From Bremerella alba (lineage in GTDB: Bacteria > Planctomycetota > Planctomycetia > Pirellulales > Pirellulaceae), in NCBI RefSeq assembly GCF_013618625.1, contig NZ_JABRWO010000004.1:124001-188000 (forward strand): 64,000 nucleotides of DNA, given 5' to 3'. This document shows, in pieces, positions 42,942 through 51,755 of this stretch. The notes beneath the pieces are model-generated. The model did no database searches. It had not been told where the DNA came from and saw nothing but the letters and a program-made list of their open reading frames with translations. A program made the position numbers and the translations under genes. Each line of letters opens with the position of its first letter. The first letter of the stretch is position 1.

Positions 42942-44018
42942 CTAAATAGGAAGGACCAGCACGTGACGCAGAATTCCAATCCAGGGAACAAAAAGCATCA
43001 ACGCATAAAGGACAACGACAAAGCCGCCGATCACCAGTGTGGCATAAATAGGAAGCTGATTCTGAATCCATAGCCCCTGTCGCCGGGCTTGGGAATAGTA
43101 TCGCTCGCCGGTAAGTGTCAGGCTATCCGCCAGAGCATCAGGCTCTAAATGCGACGCCAAGAGCCATCGGCTCAAAGGATTCAACTCGGCAGGAGACGTT
43201 TTCAAGTCTCCCATTTCTATGCGGTTGGCCCATAAACGACCGCTCACTGTCATACGACGATTGCAGGTCGCTTCGGTCGCCAATCTGACTGCTTCAGGAA
43301 GAGGACATCGATGGCGAATCAACAACCCCATCAAATCGAAGACCATCGCCCATTGACAATTCCGAGCTACTTTCTTCGCCCCCGGCAACAGCCAGGTTAC
43401 AAAGCCATCTCCCAAAAACAGAAATGAGGGCCAGACTTGCAACAGTGCGATACAGAACAGCAGCAAGCCGCCAAAGGGGATCAACGCGATGAAAAGTGGC
43501 TTCAATGCGGAGAAAAAATCGATCGAGCGAATGATGAAGGACGTTTCCGGAAGGAACGAATTGATGCAGATTTCACGCATCATCCGCAGTTGTTCCATCC
43601 CCACAGTCGCTCCGAAGATGCCTGCAAGGATCAACAATATGGCCGGATAGACTGAAGCTGTGAGGTAAGAGATCCGCATCTTTTGGACGCGCCGGGCGGT
43701 TGCCGCGATATCCTCCAACGCAGATGTCAACCTACCGCTGCGAATTCCGGCCGTCACCACGGCACGATACATGGGCGGAAACCCAGTCCCCAGTTCTTCG
43801 ATCGCGTCCTCCAGCGACTGCCCTGCAGAAAGACGCTCGGAGAGATCCTCGCCCAAACGGCGAAGACGTCCCGTAAGATCCTTACTCATTCTCCCCAAAT
43901 GAGGATCGAGTGGTAATTCGACACGTGATAACGAAATAATCTCGGCATTGAGGGCGAGAATATCTTCTAAACGGTATGATGGACGTGTCGAAGCCACACA
44001 CAGTCTTTCCAGGGACAA
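42942..44018 (-). CDS. GspF-like inner-membrane platform protein, first copy
   Basis: 358-residue F-family protein and the first gene of the operon. First domain: LSERLSAGQSLEDAIEELGTG and AVVTAGIRSGRLTSALEDIA, followed by membrane segment ASVYPAILLILAGIFGATVG, a second segment ALIPFGGLLLFCIALLQVWP, the second domain (VFDLMGLLIRHRCPLPEAVR) and a terminal helix YATLVIGGFVVVLYALMLFV. No GspE-type ATPase precedes it: upstream is a divergently transcribed lipoprotein-like gene only 65 nt away. The promoter of the whole run must lie in or near that gap. Confidence 0.85.
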   Translation of the reverse strand: MSLERLCVASTRPSYRLEDILALNAEIISLSRVELPLDPHLGRMSKDLTGRLRRLGEDLSERLSAGQSLEDAIEELGTGFPPMYRAVVTAGIRSGRLTSALEDIAATARRVQKMRISYLTASVYPAILLILAGIFGATVGMEQLRMMREICINSFLPETSFIIRSIDFFSALKPLFIALIPFGGLLLFCIALLQVWPSFLFLGDGFVTWLLPGAKKVARNCQWAMVFDLMGLLIRHRCPLPEAVRLATEATCNRRMTVSGRLWANRIEMGDLKTSPAELNPLSRWLLASHLEPDALADSLTLTGERYYSQARRQGLWIQNQLPIYATLVIGGFVVVLYALMLFVPWIGILRHVLVLPI

Positions 44019-44083
44019 ATAGAGAATAGCACCGCAGCTTTATTCTAACCACGTTTCCCCCTCGACGGAAGAAAACTGACATC

Positions 44084-44722
44084 TTGTCCATTTTCAATTT
44101 TCTCCTAACAGTGCTTTTGTTAGGCATTTGCATCGGCTGCAGTCGCCCCCGGCAAGCACCACCTAAGCCGGAACCAGACGCAATTAAATCCAAATCGATT
44201 GATCCTCAACGGGTTCTCAAATCGGCCGATTCAGATCCTCAACCTTTGCCGCCAACGGTCTACCAGGACTCCGACGGATCTGTCGATCTGTCCCCGCTTA
44301 CAGCCAAGTTGATTGGGGAAGGCATCGATCTCAATGAATGGGACCAAATCGTCGGCTTCAAAAATCGAGACCAACGGGTCCTCTGGCAAATCCACATTTC
44401 CACGCCAGGTACCTATCAAATTGAAGTCGATGCCATTTGCACAAGTCCCACGCAAGAGGCCAGAATGCGTGTTTATATAGGAGATACACGCTTTTTAGAG
44501 GACCTGATTCAACTGAGCGATAACGATCAAACGCTCACGACAACGCGTCTCGGAGAGATAACACTGGATGCGCCTAAGGAATATCGCATCGAGATTGAGA
44601 TGGTTGGACTTCCCTTGATCGGAAAGTTCTCTATCAGCGAAGTTCGCCTCGTTCCGCTCGAAGAAAACCCCTCGTCGCTTCCAAAATTTCAAACGGAAGA
44701 TGGCTTCAACGAAGGTAACTAG
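44084..44722 (+). CDS. putative lipoprotein with a beta-sandwich domain
   Basis: 212-residue protein. The hydrophobic N-terminus MSIFNFLLTVLLLGICIGC ends in a cysteine with Ile-Gly before it, an approximate lipobox (Cys19), followed by a Pro/Lys-rich linker. Residues ~85-205 look like a beta-sandwich, similar to carbohydrate-binding or ancillary domains (VLWQIHISTPGTYQIEVDAI, then RIEIEMVGLPLIGKFSISEV). The start is TTG at 44084, with GGAAG 13 nt before it; no ATG fits. It is divergent from the three-GspF operon. The function is unknown. Confidence 0.68.
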   Translation: MSIFNFLLTVLLLGICIGCSRPRQAPPKPEPDAIKSKSIDPQRVLKSADSDPQPLPPTVYQDSDGSVDLSPLTAKLIGEGIDLNEWDQIVGFKNRDQRVLWQIHISTPGTYQIEVDAICTSPTQEARMRVYIGDTRFLEDLIQLSDNDQTLTTTRLGEITLDAPKEYRIEIEMVGLPLIGKFSISEVRLVPLEENPSSLPKFQTEDGFNEGN

Positions 44723-45166
44723 CTGAACAGAGTGGATCGCTATTTTTGTTTCCGCTGCTGCTGCAGAATTGAAACGATAAAAAACATGATTCGCCTCTCG
44801 CAAAAAAAGTTCTGTGCCTACGTTATTGTAGGCTGAACGCATCCACGTTCTCTGTGGTTTGCCGAATATCGACGAAAGTAGGTCTCTAGTTAATCCATCG
44901 GCTAATTCAGATGTGGTTGATTGGATAAAACAGGAAGAATTCTGCTCTCGACCATCTCACAATGCGTCGTCCAATCAGACGGGACCGATGGGACCCGTAG
45001 TTTCACTAGGCACGGCTATGGGCTTGTCGGGATTGCGTCACTCATTTGAATAGCGCAAAATTTCTCAACCTTCATTGCACTTTTCTCATTGCGTTGAGCC
45101 CCCTAAAGGTTAACCTCAACCGTTTCCTCACTCCTCGTGCCCCCGCAACTATTCACAGGCAGCCCC
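44723..45166. other. 444-nt gap upstream of the symporter gene
   Basis: No supported gene; the open frames here have no start with a ribosome site and no recognisable sequence. A short CTGCTGCTGCAG stretch occurs near 44755-44766. I see no riboswitch or terminator that I can defend. Confidence 0.45.
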
Positions 45167-46888
45167 ATGCTTGAAACGGCTATCATCCTCGGTTCGTTCA
45201 TCTTCTTCACGGCCCTGGTGGGTTTTATCACTTGGTTGATTACGCGCAAGGACGACCACGGATCGTCGGCAGGCTACTTTCTTGCCGGCCGAACTCTGAC
45301 GGGGGGCTATATCGCAGGTTCACTTATGCTGACCAACCTGTCGACTGAACAGTTAGTCGGCCTGAACGGTGCCGCATTCAAAGACGGCATCTGCGTGATG
45401 GCGTGGGAAGTCCTGGCCGGCGCGTCCCTGGTAGTGATGGCGCTCTACTTTCTACCGCGTTACCTAAAAAGTGGAATTGCGACCGTCCCAGAGTTCCTCG
45501 AAGAGCGTTTTGGTGACTCCACGCGAGCCATAACTTCGCTCATCTTCATAGTCGCCTACGCAGGAATTTTGCTGCCCATTATCCTGTATACGGGAGCGAC
45601 GGGCCTGACGGGAATTCTCGACGTGAAAGGAATTCTTGGAATCGAAAGGCCGGATGTTGCGGCCAGCGCTCCGGCCGAAGCGATGGGGACGGCAGACTAC
45701 GCGATCCTTTGGGGTGCCGTGTGGATGATCGGTATCATTGGTTCGCTTTACGCGATTTTTGGCGGTCTAAGAACCGTTGCAGTTTCCGACACACTCAACG
45801 GCTTCGGCTTGCTCATCGGTGGTTTTCTGATCTTGTTCTTCGGGCTCAATGCAATCAACAGCGAAAGCATCTTCCAAGCAGTCGAAGAACTGTACGTGGC
45901 CAATCCGGAAAAATTCAATTCCCTCGGCGGTCCCGAATCATCTGTACCGTTCTCAACGCTCTTCACCGGCGTTTTATTGTTGAATCTCTTTTATTGGTGC
46001 ACGAACCAACAGATCATTCAGCGAACCTTTGGGGCCAGCAGCTTAAAAGAAGGGCAGAAGGGTGTCCTATTGGCAGGTGTTTTGAAAATCCTTGCCCCAC
46101 TGATTCTCGTTATTCCTGGTTTGATTGCATTTCACCTCTATGGCTCAACGATTGCCAATGATAAAGCCTACGGCACGTTGGTCAGTGATGTGCTGCCTAC
46201 CTGGCTCGCTGGATTCTTTGCTGCGGTTATGGTTGGGGCCATTCTCAGTTCGTTCAATTCGGCACTTAATAGCACGGCCACATTGTTTAGTCTGGGCGTG
46301 TACAAACAGATGCTGCATCCCGACGCGACGGATAAACGCGTTATTTTCGCCGGAAAAATATTTGCCACGATCTTGGCAGTTTTTTCCATGTCGATCGCAC
46401 CGCTGCTTGCCGGGCAGGAGAGTATTTTCGGCTACCTTCAGAAGATGAACGGACTATACTTCATCCCGATCTTCTCCGTGGTTCTCGTCGGCATGCTATC
46501 CAAGCGGGCCCCAAAAATTGCAGCCGATATCGCTTTGACCGTCGGGTTTACCGCCATTGCCATATTCTATTTTGTTATTCAACCGAGGACAGCGGACGCA
46601 GCGATCGACCTAAACCAGCCGTTCTACGACTTCCACTTTCTGGGGCTTATGTTCGCCTTGCTGGTAGGCTTCCAACTCTTGATGGCCCGAGTCTCACCTC
46701 GGGAAACACCGTACGAGCAAAAGGATGCAGGGGCGGTCGACATGACCAGTTGGCCCTTGGCGAAACCACTGGGAATCAGTTTGATCGTCGTGGTGTTTGG
46801 CATCTACGGTTTCTTTGCCTGCATCAACACCATCTTCCCGGTCACCTCGGCTGAATCCGCTGAGGCCCGCGCAGCTCAAGTTGACTAA
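45167..46888 (+). CDS. sodium/solute symporter (SSS/SLC5 family)
   Basis: 573-residue secondary transporter of the solute:sodium symporter family with about 14 membrane helices. Family blocks: [35 protein letters not shown], the [20 protein letters not shown] signature, [20 protein letters not shown], and [20 protein letters not shown], which carries the Na2-site Ser residues. The SGLT-like [12 protein letters not shown] suggests a sugar or related polyol, but the substrate cannot be set from sequence alone. The start is the ATG at 45167 ([10 protein letters not shown]), not the GTG 30 nt earlier. It stands alone. Confidence 0.92.
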   Translation: MLETAIILGSFIFFTALVGFITWLITRKDDHGSSAGYFLAGRTLTGGYIAGSLMLTNLSTEQLVGLNGAAFKDGICVMAWEVLAGASLVVMALYFLPRYLKSGIATVPEFLEERFGDSTRAITSLIFIVAYAGILLPIILYTGATGLTGILDVKGILGIERPDVAASAPAEAMGTADYAILWGAVWMIGIIGSLYAIFGGLRTVAVSDTLNGFGLLIGGFLILFFGLNAINSESIFQAVEELYVANPEKFNSLGGPESSVPFSTLFTGVLLLNLFYWCTNQQIIQRTFGASSLKEGQKGVLLAGVLKILAPLILVIPGLIAFHLYGSTIANDKAYGTLVSDVLPTWLAGFFAAVMVGAILSSFNSALNSTATLFSLGVYKQMLHPDATDKRVIFAGKIFATILAVFSMSIAPLLAGQESIFGYLQKMNGLYFIPIFSVVLVGMLSKRAPKIAADIALTVGFTAIAIFYFVIQPRTADAAIDLNQPFYDFHFLGLMFALLVGFQLLMARVSPRETPYEQKDAGAVDMTSWPLAKPLGISLIVVVFGIYGFFACINTIFPVTSAESAEARAAQVD

Positions 46889-46925
46889 CTGCTGCAGAGA
46901 CCATCCACCTGAGAGTGCTTAAGCC

Positions 46926-46966
46926 AGAAGGCCTAGCAGGATGTCGCGGCATGAGCCTTCTTATTT
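46926..46966 (+). terminator. possible terminator of the symporter gene
   Basis: Arms AGAAGGC (46926-46932) and GCCTTCT (46955-46961), then TATTTTG. The loop is long (22 nt) but holds further short pairing. It lies 38 nt after the stop. Confidence 0.4.
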
Positions 46967-47024
46967 TGTCGATCTAGATACGTCCACATCGCCTCCCCCA
47001 ACGGTTCTGTCGTTTGTGGAGCGT

Positions 47025-47597
47025 CTACGGTTGACCACGCTCCGACTGCGCAATCATGACCTCAAGACACTCTTTCAAGTGAGATCGTGCGCGGTGTAAG
47101 CGGCTTCGCACCGTACCCACAGGCAGTTCGAGAACATCGGCAATACGATCGTAGTCCATGCCTTCCAACTCGCGCAGGACGAGGACATCACGATGCTCTT
47201 CAGAGAGCTTCTCAAGTGCGGTGTGGACCTGGCGAATGCTCTCCTGCTGCTCCATGCGATGGCCGGGGCCCTCGCTCCGATCGACCGGTTCGTTGCCAAC
47301 TTCTTCTCGCACCTGATCGATCGAGTGCACCTTCTTTCGACGACGACGATGGCTGATCGCAATGTTGAAAGAAATGCGATAAAGCCAAGTGTAGAAAGCA
47401 CTGTTCCCCTGAAACGTCCCTAGCTTGAGATAGGCCTGAACAAACGACTCCTGCACGACATCTTCGGCATCTTCCTTCGAGCCAAGAATGTGCACCATTG
47501 TGTTGAATAGCCGCTGCTGGTAACAGCGCACAATCTCCTCGTAGGCGGAAGTATCGCCTTGGAGAATGCGCTGAATCAGGTGCGAGTCGTCAGACAC
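47025..47597 (-). CDS. ECF RNA polymerase sigma factor (SigW/RpoE-like)
   Basis: Extracytoplasmic-function sigma factor. Region 2 is clear (GDTSAYEEIVRCYQQRLFNT, then EDAEDVVQESFVQAYLKLGT and FYTWLYRISFNIAISHRRRR), and region 4 has LSEEHRDVLVLRELEGMDYD and LPVGTVRSRLHRARSHLKEC, the -35-binding helix. I place the start at GTG 47597 (VSDDSHLIQR), giving 190 residues, the usual size. A TTG at 47663 would add 22 unconserved residues. Neither has a strong ribosome site. No anti-sigma factor gene is next to it. Confidence 0.9.
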   Translation of the reverse strand: MSDDSHLIQRILQGDTSAYEEIVRCYQQRLFNTMVHILGSKEDAEDVVQESFVQAYLKLGTFQGNSAFYTWLYRISFNIAISHRRRRKKVHSIDQVREEVGNEPVDRSEGPGHRMEQQESIRQVHTALEKLSEEHRDVLVLRELEGMDYDRIADVLELPVGTVRSRLHRARSHLKECLEVMIAQSERGQP

Positions 47598-47761
47598 GAA
47601 CGAGGTTGCCGGGGTGGTGTGAGTCGAGAAGCAATGGAAGTCAGAAGATTCCCCGAGGAGCAACTCTTTACCGCGCGTCTGCGCTCGCCGGAGAATGGGA
47701 AAGAACAGTTCTATCGTAGCTGAAACATCCCCTCATTTCGAGGATACGCTAGTCGGTAATC

Positions 47762-48127
47762 TTACTCGGCATCTCGATGGACGGTTTCGGGAGAGAAAGC
47801 CGGCAGACAAACGGCAATATATTCTGCTCCATCGGGATGGGGGCTACTGTAGCGAACCCATTCTCCTTTTTTTGTAATTATTGCCTGACCCGCCAAAACC
47901 ACTTGGACACCTTCTCGAGAATCGACGGTCAGCTCTCCTCGAAGCACGACCGTATACTCATCAAATTGCGGCGTCTGCCCCGGCTCGACCCAACCGCTCG
48001 GGCTAACCATCCGGGCGATGCTCACCTCATTGGTCTTAGAATTGATTCGGCCGATAAACTCTTCGATAACCTTGGGCTTGTTCCCGACGGCTTCAATGAC
48101 CGTTGGGGCAGGAATATGGATGGGCAT
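47762..48127 (-). CDS. cupin-domain protein
   Basis: 121-residue single cupin barrel. The two cupin motifs can be followed: PGQTPQFDEYTVVLRGELTV and a second half with GEWVRYSSPHPDGAEYIAVC. The usual paired His ligands of motif 1 are replaced (TPQFDEY), leaving Glu and a later His, so metal binding may be altered. Such proteins are often small enzymes or sugar/amine-binding sensors. It sits between the sigma factor gene and lgt on the same strand, with no evident link. Confidence 0.8.
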   Translation of the reverse strand: MPIHIPAPTVIEAVGNKPKVIEEFIGRINSKTNEVSIARMVSPSGWVEPGQTPQFDEYTVVLRGELTVDSREGVQVVLAGQAIITKKGEWVRYSSPHPDGAEYIAVCLPAFSPETVHRDAE

Positions 48128-48197
48128 GACTGGGGTACCCTTTCATCGTTTTCGTTAGATATCGACCTTCAGCAACCCCTAGAAGATCCGCCGAAGC

Positions 48198-49541
48198 TTA
48201 AGAATCTGCATTCAACGCCACTTCCCGCGGCCAGGCAAGTGGCTGTTTGCGAATACGTGCGAAAATAAACAGGCAGACTGCCAGCACCGAGATGACCACG
48301 CTTACATTCTGAGAAATCGTCAGCCCTGTTCCACCGATCGCGTACTCGTCGGTTCGAATCACTTCCAATAAAAAGCGAGCTATCGAATAGAGTCCAAGGG
48401 TCAATGCGATCACCTCCCCGTCTGTTTTGCGGAAGGGATAGTAGGCCAGGACCAATAGGCACAGAATAAAACCGTTCAAACTGCTGTAAATTTGCGTGGG
48501 ATGAATCGGCAACGAGGCCGAGGGCATCTCGTCGACATGTAGCGCCACGTCCCCCTTGTCGGCCAATTTTATTTCAAGTGTCCCTTTACGCGGTCCCTCT
48601 TTCATCCACGAAGCCAGGAAACGATTCTTTAAGAGATCGAGCGGTTCGTAAGACTCCCCCTGGAGGGGATAGCCATCAATACTCTCGACGACGTCCCCTG
48701 GTTCAAACTTGCCCGTCTTGCTTGCCGCCGAGTCCGGCAGCACATTCGCGACAATGACCTGGTCTTCTTCGTTCTCGACAAACAGCAGCCCATAAAACGC
48801 TCCACTCTCCAAATGCCGCACGTAAGGAGGTGTGTACTGCGGAGCAATGCCCTGAGGAAACTGTACCGCCAAGGGAAGCGTACAAAGTCCACCATAACAA
48901 CAGCCATTCATGAAGCAGCCTAGTCGACCGAAAAACATTCCGATCATCAAACTCGGTGCGATCAAGTCCGCCAAGGCTAACGCATTGATTTGCTTGCGAT
49001 AACAGAACACAGCAAAGGCAACTGCCCCACCGATAAGTGAACCGTACACCACGATTCCCCCCTCGGTCACCTTGAAGATCTCTTGCGCCGTTGCCTGCCA
49101 ATCGCCGGGACGGTAAAAGTTCTCCCAGTATTGGATCACGAAAAAGAGACGCGCTCCAACTACGCCACAAATGATCAACACCATCGCCAGCGAGAAAATC
49201 ACTTCAGGATTCAGCCCCATCTGCTGCGCGCGATAGGCTGCTAAGCCGACCGCAGAGACAATCGCGAACACAAGCAGGACACCGTAACCACGAATCGGAA
49301 ATCCAATTTGATCTCCTTCAGTGACGCGCAGCATCGGCAGCACGAAAACAATGGCCGCTGCGACGACCGCAAACAGCGGCAGGTGCCCTAGCAGTTCCTG
49401 CATGAAGGTCGGCTTCCTGGAAAGCAGGAAAATCCATACGGCGACGATCAGTCCCCACAAAATCAACAACCATCCCACGCCAACCACCGGCAGGCCGAAG
49501 AGGTCGTCCGGAACGGGAATGAGGAACAGGGTACGCTGCAC
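48198..49541 (-). CDS. lgt: prolipoprotein diacylglyceryl transferase Lgt with an inserted PDZ domain
   Basis: Lgt attaches diacylglycerol to the lipobox cysteine of prolipoproteins in the inner membrane. Core motifs: GARLFFVIQYWENF, GGIVVYGSLIGG, the signature FFGRLGCFMNGCCYG (about residues 204-217), LPIHPTQIYSSLNG and the C-terminal YSIARFLLEVIRTDE carrying the conserved Arg and Glu. At 447 residues it is about 150 longer than usual for two reasons: extra N-terminal helices (about 20-70), and an insertion at residues ~240-343 that reads as a PDZ domain (YGLLFVENEEDQVIVANVLP, then SAASKTGKFEPGDVVESIDG). The insertion lies between the FMNGCCYG segment and HPTQIY, in a loop expected to be outside the membrane. 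Confidence 0.93.
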   Translation of the reverse strand: MQRTLFLIPVPDDLFGLPVVGVGWLLILWGLIVAVWIFLLSRKPTFMQELLGHLPLFAVVAAAIVFVLPMLRVTEGDQIGFPIRGYGVLLVFAIVSAVGLAAYRAQQMGLNPEVIFSLAMVLIICGVVGARLFFVIQYWENFYRPGDWQATAQEIFKVTEGGIVVYGSLIGGAVAFAVFCYRKQINALALADLIAPSLMIGMFFGRLGCFMNGCCYGGLCTLPLAVQFPQGIAPQYTPPYVRHLESGAFYGLLFVENEEDQVIVANVLPDSAASKTGKFEPGDVVESIDGYPLQGESYEPLDLLKNRFLASWMKEGPRKGTLEIKLADKGDVALHVDEMPSASLPIHPTQIYSSLNGFILCLLVLAYYPFRKTDGEVIALTLGLYSIARFLLEVIRTDEYAIGGTGLTISQNVSVVISVLAVCLFIFARIRKQPLAWPREVALNADS

Positions 49542-49565
49542 GATAGATTCTGGGGGTTTGAGAAA

Positions 49566-50435
49566 TTAGCTTGAGACGGGGGACGATACGAGAATATTAT
49601 CGATCAACCGAGTGCTTCCGACTTTGGCAGCCACCAGGATAACGACATCCCCCTCGATTGTCTCCACTGATTTCAGTGTACGCGGGCAGGCAATCGAAAC
49701 GTAATCAATCTCACGAAATCCTGCATCACGGAGTGTCTGCTCTATCTTATCGCGTAACGACTGGGCGTTGGTCTCGCCTTCTTTAATTTGTTGAGAGGCC
49801 TCTTCCAAACTTCGTGAAATACTCAGCGCAATTTCGCGTTCCTCAGGCGACAGATACCGATTGCGAGAGCTCATCGCCAATCCATTCGCCTCGCGAATGA
49901 TTGGGCAGCGGACAATCTCGATCGGCACGATCAGGTCACGCACCATCTCTTCAATAACACGAACCTGTTGAAAATCCTTCTGTCCGAAAAAGGCCATGTC
50001 CGCAGGTGCCGCCTGAAAGAGTTTCAGCACGATCGTCGCCACGCCGTCGAAATGGCTCGGGCGAAACGCCCCTTCGAGCGACTGTGCGATCTCAGGAGCT
50101 TGTACTACCGTGGTGTTTCCCGGCGGATACATCGCATCGACTTCCGGGACCAACACCCACACCGGATCAAATGCCGATAGCAATTTCAAATCGGCTTCCA
50201 ACGTTCGCGGATACTTGGCAAAGTCTTCGCCGGGAGCAAACTGGGTGGGATTCACGAAGATCGTGACAACCGTTAGATCGCACGACTTCTGAGACTCGGC
50301 GACGAGGCTTAAGTGTCCCTGATGCAGAGCCCCCATGGTAGGAACCAGCCCGACACGTTTGCCATCGGCTTGAGCCTGGCGGATTTCGTCACGAAAGGAC
50401 GCAGGGTCGTAAAAGACTCTTGGCGGAAAGGTCAT
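49566..50435 (-). CDS. panC: pantothenate synthetase PanC
   Basis: Condenses pantoate with beta-alanine using ATP, the last step of vitamin B5 synthesis. The nucleotidyltransferase HIGH-like motif is LVPTMGALHQGHLSLV; FVNPTQFAPGEDFAKYPRTL, FFGQKDFQQ, the VRCPIIREANGLAMSSRN block and the C-terminal RLIDN also fit. The start is the ATG at 50435, giving 289 residues, the family's usual length; a farther in-frame start at 50483 adds 16 hydrophobic residues of no family relevance. It lies 24 nt upstream of lgt on the same strand, so the two may be co-transcribed. Confidence 0.96.
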   Translation of the reverse strand: MTFPPRVFYDPASFRDEIRQAQADGKRVGLVPTMGALHQGHLSLVAESQKSCDLTVVTIFVNPTQFAPGEDFAKYPRTLEADLKLLSAFDPVWVLVPEVDAMYPPGNTTVVQAPEIAQSLEGAFRPSHFDGVATIVLKLFQAAPADMAFFGQKDFQQVRVIEEMVRDLIVPIEIVRCPIIREANGLAMSSRNRYLSPEEREIALSISRSLEEASQQIKEGETNAQSLRDKIEQTLRDAGFREIDYVSIACPRTLKSVETIEGDVVILVAAKVGSTRLIDNILVSSPVSS

Positions 50436-50506
50436 AGGCCAACATGCCAGGAACACATAGAGTACTGCCAGGGTAACCCCCAAGCCCTGCTACTGGACTT
50501 AGGACG

Positions 50507-50548
50507 AAAAAACGGCACGACTCATCTTCTGATTTGTCGTGCCGTTTT
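50507..50548 (-). terminator. intrinsic terminator of the aldolase gene
   Basis: Perfect 13-bp arms AAAACGGCACGAC (50509-50521) and GTCGTGCCGTTTT (50536-50548), 14-nt loop, A/T-rich at both ends. It lies 75 nt past the aldolase stop on the minus strand and ends in six T (50512-50507 read on the minus strand). Confidence 0.85.
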
Positions 50549-50622
50549 AATTTAGCTGATGGCCGTTATTAGTGCGATTCGCTGTACTACTCGCACCCTA
50601 CGGTTTGTTGCTCATCTTGGTC

Positions 50623-51639
50623 TTAAACCAAGCTGGCTTCACGCATTTTCGAGGCCTGTCCAGCCTGACCGAAAGCAACCATGCGATCGACGCAGACTTG
50701 CTTCATGGCATCGCGAGCCGGGGTCAGGTACTTACGAGGATCGAATTCGGCTGGGTTCTCGGCGAGGACCTTACGAATGGCACCGGTGATGGCCATACGG
50801 TTGTCGGTGTCGACGTTGATCTTGCGAACGCCGTGCTTGATACCCTTTTGGATTTCTGCAACCGGCACACCGTAGGTCTGCTTCATTTGGCCGCCATACT
50901 TGTTGATGATGTCTTGCAGTTCCTGCGGAACGCTGGAGCTACCGTGCATCACCAAGTGGCAGTTAGGCAGACGCTTGTGAATCGCTTCGATACGGTCCAT
51001 GGCCAACACGTCACCGGTTGGAGCTTTGGTGAACTTGTACGCACCGTGGCTAGTACCAATGGCAACTGCCAACGCGTCGACGCCCGTCTCGGCAACGAAG
51101 CGTTCGGCTTCTTCCGGATCGGTCAGCAACTGGTCGTGGCTCAGCTCGCCTTCAGCACCATGGCCATCTTCCGCTTCACCGGTTCCCGTTTCGAGCGAAC
51201 CCAAACACCCCAGTTCGCCTTCGACGCTCACGTTTTTGGCGTGAGCCATTTCAACGACCTTCTTAGTGACTGCAACGTTGTAGTCGTAGTCGGCCGGGGT
51301 CTTGCCGTCCTCTTTCAGCGAACCGTCCATCATCACCGAAGTGAAGCCGTTTTCGATCGCGCTCATGCAGGTTTCAGGGCTGTTGCCGTGATCCTGGTGC
51401 ATGACGATTGGAATCTCTGGATAGAGTTCCGAAGCGGCCAGCATTAGGTGGCGGAGATAGTTGTCTTGCGAGTAACCACGAGCACCGCGTGAAGCCTGAA
51501 CGATCACTGGAGAATCCGTTTCCTTCGCGGCTTCCATGATCGACTGGATCTGTTCCATGTTGTTGACATTGAAAGCAGCCACGCCGTAAGAATTTTCGGC
51601 TGCGTGATCCAGCAGCACCCGTAGGGGAATCAAAGCCAT
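50623..51639 (-). CDS. fba: class II fructose-bisphosphate aldolase
   Basis: 338-residue zinc aldolase that splits fructose-1,6-bisphosphate in glycolysis and gluconeogenesis (or works in the Calvin-type direction). The class II signature [20 protein letters not shown] includes zinc ligand His84 and Asp83. [11 protein letters not shown], the second zinc-site region [11 protein letters not shown] and the VMHGSSSVP segment are also present, as is the NVDTD motif near the end. It resembles the CbbA/Fba type B group by length and by the long [20 protein letters not shown] loop. The ATG at 51639 starts close to the conserved [15 protein letters not shown]. It is monocistronic with its own terminator. 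Confidence 0.96.
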   Translation of the reverse strand: MALIPLRVLLDHAAENSYGVAAFNVNNMEQIQSIMEAAKETDSPVIVQASRGARGYSQDNYLRHLMLAASELYPEIPIVMHQDHGNSPETCMSAIENGFTSVMMDGSLKEDGKTPADYDYNVAVTKKVVEMAHAKNVSVEGELGCLGSLETGTGEAEDGHGAEGELSHDQLLTDPEEAERFVAETGVDALAVAIGTSHGAYKFTKAPTGDVLAMDRIEAIHKRLPNCHLVMHGSSSVPQELQDIINKYGGQMKQTYGVPVAEIQKGIKHGVRKINVDTDNRMAITGAIRKVLAENPAEFDPRKYLTPARDAMKQVCVDRMVAFGQAGQASKMREASLV

Positions 51640-51755
51640 GAGGTCTCTCCCGAGTTAAAGCATTAACACGGCTGCGTGAGGATTCCAAAAGCCCCCTAGG
51701 GCAGCCCAACTATTCGATTCAAAGTCGTTATTATCAGAGAGTTTGCGGCGTGGGG

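Noticed and set aside
44859-45053. 64-codon frame upstream of the symporter gene
   Set aside because: No ribosome site, no recognisable sequence, polar low-information composition.
50572-51447. 291-codon open frame antisense to the aldolase gene
   Set aside because: It is the reverse-frame shadow of a highly biased, highly expressed gene; the aldolase motifs on the other strand are unambiguous.
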